The translations under genes were made by a program, and so were the position numbers. Positions 26,679 through 34,624 of a stretch of 64,000 nt of DNA are shown here, piece by piece; position 1 is the first letter of the stretch; each line of letters starts with the position of its first letter. The notes beneath the pieces were generated by a model, which saw nothing but the letters and a program-made list of their open reading frames with translations, made no database searches and was not told the origin of the DNA. The DNA comes from Pseudomonas neuropathica (GTDB taxonomy: Bacteria; Pseudomonadota; Gammaproteobacteria; Pseudomonadales; Pseudomonadaceae), in the NCBI RefSeq assembly GCF_015461835.1, contig NZ_JACOPX010000018.1, forward strand, positions 62,001-126,000. The letters run 5' to 3'.

Positions 26679-26978
26679 ATGATCACGCGCAAACTCACTT
26701 CGTTATTACTCGCCGGGCTGCTGGCCACGGCATCGACCGCGAGCTTCGCCGCCAATGATGGCGCTGACGCCACCGGTACCAAATCCGGCGGCCCGACCAG
26801 CACCACCACGCCGCCAGATAACACGCCGGGGGCGCCTTCCGGTGGCAGCGGTTCTTCGGGGATGGGTTCCGGGACTGGCACCAATGGTGGCGCGAGCGGC
26901 TCGGGTTCGGGGGCTGGCGGCGGCACAGGTTCGGCCGGCGGCGGGACTGGCGGTGCGGGCGGTGGCACGGGCGGATGA
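26679..26978 (+). CDS. Small secreted Gly/Ser-rich protein
   Basis: 99 residues: a clear signal peptide (MITRKLTSLLLAGLLATASTASFA) followed by a low-complexity tail of Gly, Ser, Thr, Ala and Pro that ends in Gly-Gly-Thr-Gly repeats. There is no recognisable domain. GTGGAGACGGATC precedes the ATG. Proteins of this make-up occur in many Pseudomonas, often as short, probably disordered periplasmic or surface proteins. The function is unknown. No Cys, no lipobox. The gene stands alone. Confidence 0.65.
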   Translation: MITRKLTSLLLAGLLATASTASFAANDGADATGTKSGGPTSTTTPPDNTPGAPSGGSGSSGMGSGTGTNGGASGSGSGAGGGTGSAGGGTGGAGGGTGG

Positions 26979-27050
26979 ACGAACAAGAGCCATCCGTGGT
27001 GAAGACCCTTGATTGTTTGGGTATTCACATAACCTTGGCCTGATGAAAAT

Positions 27051-27146
27051 CCCTGTGGGAGCGAGCTTGCTCGCGAAGGCGGTAGATCAGCCAACATTTT
27101 CATCGCCTGACACTGCGCTTTCGCGAGCAAGCTCGCTCCCACAGGG
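27051..27146. repeat. REP pair (REPIN-like element)
   Basis: CCCTGTGGGAGCGAGCTTGC... and its reverse complement, with a ~38-bp spacer, between the Gly-rich protein gene and the convergent cyclase gene. Confidence 0.88.
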
Positions 27147-27164
27147 TTTGTGTCAGCGTATGGA

Positions 27165-28736
27165 TCAGCGATCGGAACGCATCAATTCGGCCAGGCCGCT
27201 GTCCAGCGACAACACCGCTGCGCGATTGCGCCCGGCATTTTTCGCCTGATACAGCGCCGCATCGGCGCGCTGGATAAACACTTCCAGGCTGTCATTGCCG
27301 CTCGGGATAAATGAATAGCAGCCCAGACTCACCGTCAGATACCCGGTCGGCGAGCCGCTATGGGTGATGTGCTTGTCGATCACGCTGCGTCGAATCTGCC
27401 CGGCAATTGCCAGCGCGCCGTTGATGTCGGTGTCCGGCAACAGCACCGCAAACTCCTCGCCACCGTAACGTACTGCCAGATCGGATTTGCGCTGACAGCA
27501 CGCCCGCAGCACCTGAGCAACCTGGGTCAGACAGTGATCCCCGGCGACGTGGCCATAGGCGTCGTTGTAGCGTTTGAAGAAATCGATATCGAGCATGATC
27601 AGGCTGACCGGACTGACCTGCCGCGCGCCCCGGGCAAATTCGGTCTCCAGCGAACGCTCGAACAAACGTCGATTGGCCAATCCGGTCAGGCTGTCGTGGG
27701 TCGCAATCTGCTCCAGTGCGCGCTGGGCCTTGCGCAGGTTTTTCTCGATCCGTTCGCCGTCGCGCACCTGATGAATGAACACCCAGCCAAACAGGCCGAC
27801 GCCGAGAATCACCAGCGCGACAATCACACTCGACTGGAACGCACGCTCGTACCAGCCCTTGAGAATCGTGTCGCGCGAGGTCGCAGACGACACCACCAAC
27901 GGATACGCCGACAAGCGTCGATAACCGTACAAACGCACAACACCATCGACCACCGAATTGATCATCGCCGTGCCGGCTGCCGCCTCGGGCAGCAACGTGC
28001 GATAAATCCGTCCTTGCGCCAGCGACGTGCCGATCAGGCTTTCATCAAACGGACGGCGGGCAAGCAAAGTGCCGTCGCTCAAGCCAAGAAACATGATGCC
28101 TTGGTCATCGAGGCTGAAGCTCTCGAAGAAGCGGTCGAAGTACGACATCTTGATCCCGGCCAGCAACACACCCTGAAAATTACCGGCGTGATCATTGAGG
28201 CGTTTGGAAATCGGGATGATCCACTCGCCGTTCTCGCGGCTGCGAATCGCCGGCCCGATGTGCGCCAGCGTCGAAGCGTTCTGTTGGTGGAATTTGAAAT
28301 ACTCGCGGTCCGCCACGCCATTGCCACGGGGCAGATCAGTAAATGAGGTGATCACCCACTGCCCATCACGATCGAACAGGAACATGCCGTGCAACTGATC
28401 GAGTTGCTGCACGCGCCGGGCGAAGGTTCTCTGCAGACGCGGCTTCTGCGCGGCGCCGTAACCGTCCTCCTGAATCCAGTCGACCAGGCTGGTCATCACC
28501 AGATCGGCAGCCAGGAAGGTGTCCTCGGCCTGCTGGGCCATCGCCCGGGTCAGGTTGCTCGACGCGACTTTTGCCACCGCCAGATCCTGGCGTCGCGACT
28601 GCTCCAGTTGCAGGTACAGCAAACCGGACAGGCACAACCCCACCGCAACGATAAACAGCACAGCCGCTTTGCGTAGCGGCAGGCGTTTAAGGGTGCCTCC
28701 GGGGGCCTGATGTGGGTCGTGAATGGGGATAGGCAA
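27165..28736 (-). CDS. Membrane diguanylate cyclase with periplasmic sensor domain
   Basis: A GGDEF protein of about 523 residues making cyclic di-GMP from two GTP. A first helix (KAAVLFIVAVGLCLSGLLYL), a ~270-residue periplasmic sensor of the dCache type, a second helix (SSVIVALVILGVGLFGWVFI) and a C-terminal GGDEF domain are seen. The active-site loop reads GGEEF (residues about 425-429) and an intact RxxD inhibition site (RKSD) stands exactly five residues before it, so the enzyme should be active and product-inhibited. The start is uncertain: TTG 28736 has AGGAC at a good distance and gives LPIPIHDPHQAPGG; a GTG at 28805 is also open. Single gene; the sensed ligand is unknown. Confidence 0.85.
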   Translation of the reverse strand: MPIPIHDPHQAPGGTLKRLPLRKAAVLFIVAVGLCLSGLLYLQLEQSRRQDLAVAKVASSNLTRAMAQQAEDTFLAADLVMTSLVDWIQEDGYGAAQKPRLQRTFARRVQQLDQLHGMFLFDRDGQWVITSFTDLPRGNGVADREYFKFHQQNASTLAHIGPAIRSRENGEWIIPISKRLNDHAGNFQGVLLAGIKMSYFDRFFESFSLDDQGIMFLGLSDGTLLARRPFDESLIGTSLAQGRIYRTLLPEAAAGTAMINSVVDGVVRLYGYRRLSAYPLVVSSATSRDTILKGWYERAFQSSVIVALVILGVGLFGWVFIHQVRDGERIEKNLRKAQRALEQIATHDSLTGLANRRLFERSLETEFARGARQVSPVSLIMLDIDFFKRYNDAYGHVAGDHCLTQVAQVLRACCQRKSDLAVRYGGEEFAVLLPDTDINGALAIAGQIRRSVIDKHITHSGSPTGYLTVSLGCYSFIPSGNDSLEVFIQRADAALYQAKNAGRNRAAVLSLDSGLAELMRSDR

Positions 28737-28913
28737 AAGCAAGTCCTGGGCTGGTACGACAAGGGCGCCAGCAGGGAAACCCTTATGTTTGTGAGCGTAG
28801 CCCACCGGAATCTACGGGGCAAACGCCCCGCTCCCGCCCAGGTATATCGGCGCGCAACGAGATTGGATGATCGCTGTTCGACGATTTATTTTCGATTGCC
28901 TCTTTAGGGTTAG

Positions 28914-29687
28914 TCAGTTGTGAAGGGCCAGGCGCCGCATCGCACTGTGCAAGTGAGCCCGCGCACTTTGCGCATCGCCCTCGCGCATCTGCTCATAGGC
29001 CCGCTGCGCAATGGCGTGGGGCACCGGTTTCAACTCCCGTTGCGTGGCCATCGCCAGCAACTGCACCTGCGCGGCCCGCTCCAGGTAATAGAGGTCGTCC
29101 CAGGCTTCGGCGATGGTCGGCGCGGCAACGATCACGCCGTGGTTTTTCAGGAACAGAATGTCGGCGTCACCCATGACCCCGGCGATACGGTCGCCTTCGG
29201 ACGCATCCAGCGCCAGGCCGTTGTAGTCCTCGTCCACCGCCGTACGCCCGTAGAACTTCAGCGCCGTCTGCCCCAGCCACAACAGCGGCGGCCCTTGCAG
29301 CAAGCACAACGCCGTGGCGTGAGGCATGTGGGTGTGGAACGCGACTTTCACTCGCGGCAGTTGTTTATGCAGACGCGCGTGAATGTAAAACGCCGTGGCT
29401 TCCGGCAGGCCTTCACCCTCCACCACGTTGCCCTCGAAGTCGCAGACCAGCAGATTCTGCGCGGTCACTTCGGCGAAGGCATAGCCGTAGGGATTGACCA
29501 GAAACAGATCGTCATGCCCCGGCACCATCGCCGAAAAGTGGTTGCAGATGCCCTCCTCCAACCCATGCAACGCGGCCAGTTGAAAGCACGCCGCCAGCTC
29601 GCTGCGCGCAGTGATGATCGCTTCTGTGTCGAGGTTCAGCGCTGTCGGGCGTGAGGCCCGCGCTCTGGCAGTCAGGGTGTGAGCCAT
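28914..29687 (-). CDS. Class II aldolase/adducin-family protein
   Basis: 257 residues of the class II aldolase/adducin fold. The zinc-site pattern is visible: NHFSAMVPG, the His pair in FHTHMPHA, and the third His in LFLKNHGVIV. Family members are aldolases, epimerases or decarboxylases acting on sugar phosphates or related hydroxy acids. The HAD gene lies 12 bp upstream on the same strand and a LysR regulator diverges from it, so the pair is likely a small regulated catabolic operon. The substrate is not known. Confidence 0.83.
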   Translation of the reverse strand: MAHTLTARARASRPTALNLDTEAIITARSELAACFQLAALHGLEEGICNHFSAMVPGHDDLFLVNPYGYAFAEVTAQNLLVCDFEGNVVEGEGLPEATAFYIHARLHKQLPRVKVAFHTHMPHATALCLLQGPPLLWLGQTALKFYGRTAVDEDYNGLALDASEGDRIAGVMGDADILFLKNHGVIVAAPTIAEAWDDLYYLERAAQVQLLAMATQRELKPVPHAIAQRAYEQMREGDAQSARAHLHSAMRRLALHN

Positions 29688-29699
29688 GACGATTCTCCG

Positions 29700-30404
29700 T
29701 TACCAACCGAGGGATTTGAACAGCGGCAACACTTGATCGAGGGTATTGAGGATCGCGTCGGGGCGATAGTCCGCCAGCAACTGGCGACCGGTGCCGCGAT
29801 CGATCCACACACAGCGAAAGCCCATGTTCCGCGCGGCCGTGTGGTCAAGCATAGGGCTGGCGCAGATGTGCACCACCTCTGCGCGACTGACGCCCAACTG
29901 TTCATGAGCGTAGTCGAACAGCCGTGGCGCCGGCTTGTAGGCACCGGCCTGTTGCGCGGTGATCACCCGGTCAATGTAGCCGCCGAGTTGCGCGACGTTG
30001 CCGGCAATGATGTCGTCGTCGGTGTTGGAGACGATGCACAGTTTGAAACCCATGGTTTTCAATTCACGCAGGGTCTCGATCACTTCGGCAAACGGCGGCA
30101 TTTTCGGGATCGCGGCGGCCAGGCGCTGGCTGTCTTCGAGCAGGCTCGGCAGGCCCGATTCTTCCAGGGCCATTTGCAGACCAAGGGTGCTGAGTTCACG
30201 GAACGAACGGTGCGGCGGGGTTTGTTCGAGGCGGTGTTCATGACGGTCATAGACTTCAATCAGATGAGCGACATCGACCTGATGCTCGCCCTTCTCGCTG
30301 AGAATTTCGCCGACTACAGCTTTGAGGCCTTCGTCCCATTGGATCAAAGTGCCGTAGCAATCGAAGGTCAGCCACTGCGGGCGCGGTGTGTGGATGAGTG
30401 TCAT
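29700..30404 (-). CDS. HAD-superfamily hydrolase (haloacid dehalogenase type II-like)
   Basis: 234 residues. The nucleophile motif is WLTFDCYGTLI with Asp15 and Tyr17, as in L-2-haloacid dehalogenases (motif DxYGT); motif II is CIVSNTDDD, and the Lys of motif III is in YKPAPRLFDYA. It hydrolyses C-halogen or phosphate-ester bonds by an aspartyl intermediate. Presence beside an aldolase suggests a role in a carbon pathway, not dehalogenation as such. ATG 30404 follows GGAGGATTCGACCA; the longer open frame upstream (to 30599) lies in the divergent promoter region and was not used. First gene of the pair. Confidence 0.83.
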   Translation of the reverse strand: MTLIHTPRPQWLTFDCYGTLIQWDEGLKAVVGEILSEKGEHQVDVAHLIEVYDRHEHRLEQTPPHRSFRELSTLGLQMALEESGLPSLLEDSQRLAAAIPKMPPFAEVIETLRELKTMGFKLCIVSNTDDDIIAGNVAQLGGYIDRVITAQQAGAYKPAPRLFDYAHEQLGVSRAEVVHICASPMLDHTAARNMGFRCVWIDRGTGRQLLADYRPDAILNTLDQVLPLFKSLGW

Positions 30405-30513
30405 TGGTCGAATCCTCCGTAGTGAGGACTTCAGCTTATGAGCACTCGGTGATAGTGTGAAATTAAATAAATAGCCAATCGTCAGTTGAATAATCACTAT
30501 CGAGAGCGCCGCC

Positions 30514-31371
30514 ATGCTGGACCTGGAATTGCTGAAAACCTTTGTCTGCGTGGTCGACGAAGGCAGCTTCACCCGCGCCGCCGAGCGCGTGCACCGCACC
30601 CAATCGACGGTCAGTCAGCAGGTGCGCAAACTCGAAGAGCTGGTCGGCCACGCCCTGCTGCTGCGCGACCGTACCGGGCTGAATGTCGCCGTCACCGAGC
30701 ACGGCGAACTGCTGATCCACTATGCCCGCCGTTTGCTGGCGCTGTCCGCTGAAGCCAGCGAGGCGCTGGCCAGCGACCTCGACCTGGAAATCCTGCGTAT
30801 CGGCATGCCGGAAGACTTCGACGCGCGGCGCATGGCGCTGATCCTCGCCGGCTTCACCCGCAGCCATCCGCAAGCACGGCTGGAAACCCTCAGCGGCATG
30901 AGCCTCGATTTGCGCCAGCGTCTGGATGCCGGCGACATCGACATCGCCCTGATCAAACGCGAACCCGACAGCGGCCCGGCGTGGGCGACCTGGCCGGAGC
31001 GGTTGGTGTGGGTCAAAGGCGCGGAGTTTGATTCGTCCGCTGGCGTGTTGCCGTTGGCGTTGTTTCCGCAAGGCTGCCTGTATCGGCAGCGCGCCATTCG
31101 TTTGCTCGACGTTGCCCAGCGCCCCTGGCGGGTGGCGTTTGGCAGTCACAGCCTGACCGGGATTCAAGCAGCGGTGGCTTCGGGACTGGGGGTGTCGGTG
31201 CTGCCGGTATCGGCGGTGTTGCCTGAGCATCAGGTGTGTACGGATCTGCCGGAGTTGGCGCCGACGGAATTGGCGTTGGTCAGTCGTGAGGGTGTGTTGA
31301 GCGGGTTACAGCGCGGTCTGGTGGAGTTTTTGCGTGGGGAGTTGGGGGTGGATGCCGGGGGATTCGCCTGA
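30514..31371 (+). CDS. LysR-family transcriptional regulator
   Basis: 285 residues: N-terminal winged helix-turn-helix (LLKTFVCVVDEGSFTRAAERVHRTQSTVSQQVRKLEELVG is the standard LysR pattern, seen from residue 6) and a substrate-binding domain of the periplasmic-binding fold (LRIGMPEDF ... ASGLGVSVLPVSAV). It diverges from the HAD/aldolase pair with 109 bp between the starts, and probably controls both that operon and itself. The co-inducer is unknown. Convergent with the lipoprotein gene 17 bp downstream. Confidence 0.9.
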   Translation: MLDLELLKTFVCVVDEGSFTRAAERVHRTQSTVSQQVRKLEELVGHALLLRDRTGLNVAVTEHGELLIHYARRLLALSAEASEALASDLDLEILRIGMPEDFDARRMALILAGFTRSHPQARLETLSGMSLDLRQRLDAGDIDIALIKREPDSGPAWATWPERLVWVKGAEFDSSAGVLPLALFPQGCLYRQRAIRLLDVAQRPWRVAFGSHSLTGIQAAVASGLGVSVLPVSAVLPEHQVCTDLPELAPTELALVSREGVLSGLQRGLVEFLRGELGVDAGGFA

Positions 31372-31388
31372 AATCCCCCTTGCTTCTG

Positions 31389-31910
31389 TTATCGGGGTTT
31401 GTTGATTTCCCGCAGCAGATCCGCGACGGGAATGTTCATGGTGTTTGAGTAGTAGGGTTTGTAGCCGTAGGCGGTGACGACGACTTTGCAGGGGATTTGT
31501 TGTTTGTTGGCGAGGAGTTGGTTCAGTTCTGCCGCTGACAGATCTCTCTCCGTACTTCGGTCGCGGGAGGTTTCAGTGATAAATGTACGGGTCGAAAAGG
31601 AGAATTTGGAGCTGCCGCTTTCGCGTATATCAGAATCCACCAGCCCCACCGCAGAAAACTGAATAGCTTTGCCAACCGAAAAATCGTGGTCATCCGCTAA
31701 CGCGCACCTCAATGTCCCCGAAGCCATCCCTTGCCTTTCGCCTCGGCCAAACAGGTTCAAAACATCCACATCGGATTGATATTTTATGACATATAAAAGG
31801 GAACTCGACCTATCTACGGACACATAACTCAAATTTGCCGGAGGCTGTAAATGGTCCTTTGCACATCCCGAACAGACAGCCAGAACCACACAAAGGAAAA
31901 ACCTGTACAT
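31389..31910 (-). CDS. Lipoprotein, probable immunity protein of a type VI effector
   Basis: 173 residues with a lipoprotein signal (YRFFLCVVLAVCSGC; the lipobox Cys is near residue 17), so it should sit in the periplasm on a membrane. No known domain was recognised. Its ATG overlaps the stop of the lipase-like gene (TGATG), so the two are coupled. The base composition is clearly poorer in GC than the flanking genes, as is usual for effector/immunity pairs. A periplasmic protein right after a PAAR-linked lipase is the expected place for the immunity protein that shields membranes from it. The role is inferred from context only. Confidence 0.65.
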   Translation of the reverse strand: MYRFFLCVVLAVCSGCAKDHLQPPANLSYVSVDRSSSLLYVIKYQSDVDVLNLFGRGERQGMASGTLRCALADDHDFSVGKAIQFSAVGLVDSDIRESGSSKFSFSTRTFITETSRDRSTERDLSAAELNQLLANKQQIPCKVVVTAYGYKPYYSNTMNIPVADLLREINKPR

Positions 31911-32638
31911 CACGGAAACTCCTTCATGATTGAATCAAATAGCAAGTCACTTGCAGACTTACCACCAGCGATTGGGGCGTTTAGCAATCCCAGTGCGTTG
32001 GCATGATTCGTGTCGACATTTACGTTAAGTGACGGTCCGCAGGAGATAATCCATTTTTCCCCGAAGTCCGCGACCCCGTCTGATGGGTCTCTCTTGGAAG
32101 GTGTTGCCTTGATATTGATCCAATCAACCGAAACTGGCGCGGGACGTTCACGATAAATGTCTGAGCCCAGCCACACCAAAGCCCCTTCACCCACAGGATC
32201 CAGAGTGATCAGCATCTGAACCTTGTAACCCCAATCCGACATTATTTTGGACAGGTGCGCACCATTCCAGCCGCCGAGACTATGGCCAACGATATAGACG
32301 GGACAGCTTTTATACGGAATAAGGCTTAGCACGTGCCGTTGAATGTCCTGCTTTCCTCTGACTTCGTTGTAACCCAACCATTCCGATTTATATTTCCCTT
32401 CTCCCTTTAGTGTCTCGGTGCGCCTATCAAATGCGAGTCGGGCATCCTGGATGTTTTCATAAGGCCCCGAAAAATAATAACTCTCCTTATCTCCCGCACC
32501 TCCGATAAAAACCACAATCGCCTTGGTACTCTCCACCGGCACAGGCTTGTCACTGACATCCTTCTTGTCCGTCAGCGCATGTTCCTTGTGCAACCTGTAA
32601 TTGTTGCCCTTCGCGCACGTTACCGTTTCAGCAGCCAT
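31910..32638 (-). CDS. Lipase-like alpha/beta hydrolase, probable type VI lipase effector
   Basis: 242 residues, no signal peptide. IVVFIGGAGD forms the first strand and oxyanion region; the nucleophile elbow is VYIVGHSLGGWNG with Ser120; Asp147 (LITLDPVGEG) and His212 (VDTNHANAL) can complete the triad. This G-H-S-L-G type is that of lipases and of the Tle1-4 antibacterial phospholipase effectors. The PAAR gene ends three bases upstream (GGAGGAGTGAGGC precedes this ATG) and the lipoprotein gene overlaps downstream, so it is very likely delivered by the type VI machinery. It is shorter than most Tle proteins, and I cannot place it in a named Tle class. Activity is inferred. Confidence 0.75.
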   Translation of the reverse strand: MAAETVTCAKGNNYRLHKEHALTDKKDVSDKPVPVESTKAIVVFIGGAGDKESYYFSGPYENIQDARLAFDRRTETLKGEGKYKSEWLGYNEVRGKQDIQRHVLSLIPYKSCPVYIVGHSLGGWNGAHLSKIMSDWGYKVQMLITLDPVGEGALVWLGSDIYRERPAPVSVDWINIKATPSKRDPSDGVADFGEKWIISCGPSLNVNVDTNHANALGLLNAPIAGGKSASDLLFDSIMKEFP

Positions 32639-32641
32639 GCC

Positions 32642-33139
32642 TCACTCCTCCAAAAACAACTTGATGGTTTCCGGCAGGTGCGAGCTGACTTGGTGAGTAA
32701 ATCCGTTCGCGTCAGACACCCCATGTTCCAGACGCCCGTCAGCGCGCTGAATAACGTAAGGATGATCAGGCATGGGCTCACCAGTCACGTCATTGACCAG
32801 TTTCAACCTGTCAGTGAAATGCACCGGCATCGGTAACAGGCCACTGAATGGCGCGGCTGTCACCGTATCACCGATGATCACCGTGCCTGAACCGCCGATG
32901 ACGACATTGCCGTGACCACCGGTGCTGTCCAACGTGGCGGCGTTCAAGCCATTGATGAACACCGTCGACGCAACAGCGCCGGTGATCGGGCTGCCGCAAG
33001 CAGATTTATCAGTCATTCGCGCAGCCGCCAGACCGTCGAAATTGACATTCGGCGAGCCACTGGCTATGGGATTGGTGCCATGTCCCGGCAATGGACAGGC
33101 GGTTGGATCGGTAACGCGGGCGGCGGGTTTTCCGCTCAT
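32642..33139 (-). CDS. PAAR-domain protein with C-terminal extension (type VI secretion spike tip)
   Basis: 165 residues. Residues 1 to about 100 hold the PAAR repeat cone (KPAARVTDPTACPLPGHG, AAARMTDKSACGSP, GHGNVVIGGSGTVIIGD). The last ~55 residues (KLVNDVTGEPMPDHPYVI ... GVSDANGFTHQV) have the look of a transthyretin-like beta-sandwich, which in other PAAR proteins docks the effector. PAAR proteins cap the VgrG spike and carry effectors out. ATG 33139 follows AAGGAGCTGTTC. It is the first gene of a three-gene leftward operon; no vgrG or structural tss gene lies in the window, so this is an orphan cargo cluster. Confidence 0.88.
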   Translation of the reverse strand: MSGKPAARVTDPTACPLPGHGTNPIASGSPNVNFDGLAAARMTDKSACGSPITGAVASTVFINGLNAATLDSTGGHGNVVIGGSGTVIIGDTVTAAPFSGLLPMPVHFTDRLKLVNDVTGEPMPDHPYVIQRADGRLEHGVSDANGFTHQVSSHLPETIKLFLEE

Positions 33140-33224
33140 GAACAGCTCCTTGCAATGTAACGTGGTCATCCTTTCGGGGGCGCAAGCATGCGGGAGTTCG
33201 CCGGGTACTTCAAACCTCCAGACC

Positions 33225-33253
33225 AAAAAAGGCGCCCGATCGGGCGCCTTTTT
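33225..33253. terminator. Strong two-way terminator
   Basis: Six A, then the perfect palindrome GGCGCCCGATCGGGCGCC, then TTTTT. It lies 22 bp past the stop of the RNase T2 gene (leftward) and upstream of the PAAR gene, so it isolates the type VI operon from its neighbour. Confidence 0.9.
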
Positions 33254-33274
33254 GATACGTGGAAACCGCTCAGG

Positions 33275-33940
33275 TTAGCGCGACGGCGGCACCCGAATAT
33301 CCCCCGCGCGGCACTGGGCTTTCACGCCCTTGCCACACGCGCCGAACTGCAGATCCTTGCTCATGCACACGCGTACTTCCGACAGTTCCGGGCCGCTGCA
33401 AATGACGGCGATGCCATCCGCTGGAATCCCCGGGTTGGCCTTGCGGAACAGGTCAGCAATTTCCTGGGCTTCGAAGTAATAGGAGCTGCTGAACGGTTGC
33501 AGTTCCTGCGGGATTTTCACCGCTGCCACGGCTTTGTCCGCTTTGTCCAGATAGCCCATCGCGCCGAGGCCGCTGCAGGTGCCGTGTTTGGACCATTCGT
33601 GGTCGAGCAGTTTTTTGGTCGGGAACAGCGTCAGGCCCTGGCTGGTTTGCGCCGCGTTCAGCGTGGTCAGCGGCGGGCAGGATTCCGGCCAGCCACCCTT
33701 GGCGTATTGTGGCCACAAGCCGTGCAACACAAAGCCGTAGCCCTTGCCCGTGCACTGCGAGTCATCTTTGTGGGTCAGACAAAAGGTCGGCGACCAGGAC
33801 AACGCCAGCAGGTAGTAATCGAATACCCCCGCCACCGATTCCGCCTGGGCCTTGCTGGACTGTGATTGGCGCGCCGAACTCAAACCGATGCTACCGGCCG
33901 TCAGCGCAATCACCGCCAAAATTGTAAACAGCTTTTTCAT
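33275..33940 (-). CDS. Ribonuclease T2-family protein (RNase I-like)
   Basis: 221 residues with a signal peptide (MKKLFTILAVIALTAGSIGLSSA). The two conserved active-site segments are intact: CAS I FVLHGLWPQ with His73 and CAS II HEWSKHGTC with Glu115 and His119. The enzyme cuts RNA without base preference through a 2',3'-cyclic phosphate and probably works in the periplasm to salvage RNA. Six or more Cys would form disulphides. ATG 33940 follows AAGGAGTGGGTAC; the longer frame to 34045 has no signal peptide. Single gene closed by a strong terminator. Confidence 0.92.
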   Translation of the reverse strand: MKKLFTILAVIALTAGSIGLSSARQSQSSKAQAESVAGVFDYYLLALSWSPTFCLTHKDDSQCTGKGYGFVLHGLWPQYAKGGWPESCPPLTTLNAAQTSQGLTLFPTKKLLDHEWSKHGTCSGLGAMGYLDKADKAVAAVKIPQELQPFSSSYYFEAQEIADLFRKANPGIPADGIAVICSGPELSEVRVCMSKDLQFGACGKGVKAQCRAGDIRVPPSR

Positions 33941-34105
33941 GTACCCACTCCTTTGGGACGCCTGCGTCCATGGTTTTTGATCCTGACCGACTTGGCCAGC
34001 ACTGATTTCGACACGCTTGTGTTGCAAGCGCATGACGCAAGGCAAAGCCGTACGCCGTTGAAAGGTCTACGATTAACAGGCAGCCACCAAACCAAGGGAA
34101 CCAAA

Positions 34106-34576
34106 ATGAGTAAAGCAGACGAACTCGCCGCCAAACTCAAACAAACCCGGCATACCCACGCGGATGCGGCACTGGAAATCGATTGCTGGCCTGCTCAGGT
34201 GTATGACTTGTACCACCGTATTGAGGCGTGGTTGCAGCCCGTCACCGAAGTAGGACTGAGGATTCGGCGAAATCCTACGCATGTTTGCGAAACTTCACCG
34301 GATGGTGAGGCGCATGACTACGCAATTGATCAACTGGTGATCGAGGCCAATGATCGAAGCCTGACATTCGATCCCATTGCGCGGTTTACCGAGGATGGCG
34401 CCGGGCGGGTGCAGATTACCCTGCCGGAAAGAAACACTTATCTGTTGCGAACCATCGATGAACACCACGAAAGCCACTGGTGGTTGCAAACCGTCGAAAC
34501 CGGGCAGGAATTGGATGCCATCGCCCTGACCGAAAACAACTTGCTGCAGGTCGTGCAGGAAGGGCTTGGCCTCTAG
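34106..34576 (+). CDS. Hypothetical protein
   Basis: 156 residues, acidic, without signal peptide or membrane helix. No family was recognised. A helical N-terminus (MSKADELAAKLKQTRHTHADAA) is followed by an alpha+beta part with several Trp and paired His (DEHHESHWWLQTVETGQ). ATG 34106 follows AAGGGAACCAAA; the longer open frame upstream overlaps the divergent RNase gene and was not used. It lies 48 bp before the PLD-like gene on the same strand, so the two may be co-expressed. Function unknown. Confidence 0.6.
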   Translation: MSKADELAAKLKQTRHTHADAALEIDCWPAQVYDLYHRIEAWLQPVTEVGLRIRRNPTHVCETSPDGEAHDYAIDQLVIEANDRSLTFDPIARFTEDGAGRVQITLPERNTYLLRTIDEHHESHWWLQTVETGQELDAIALTENNLLQVVQEGLGL

Positions 34577-34624
34577 GATCGACAGCCCCGGCAGATCTTC
34601 TATTAACCTCTTAGAGTTGTACTG

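Noticed and set aside
33866-34105. An 80-codon N-terminal extension of the hypothetical gene at 34106
   Set aside because: It overlaps the start of the divergent RNase T2 gene and its control region; ATG 34106 has a good ribosome site.
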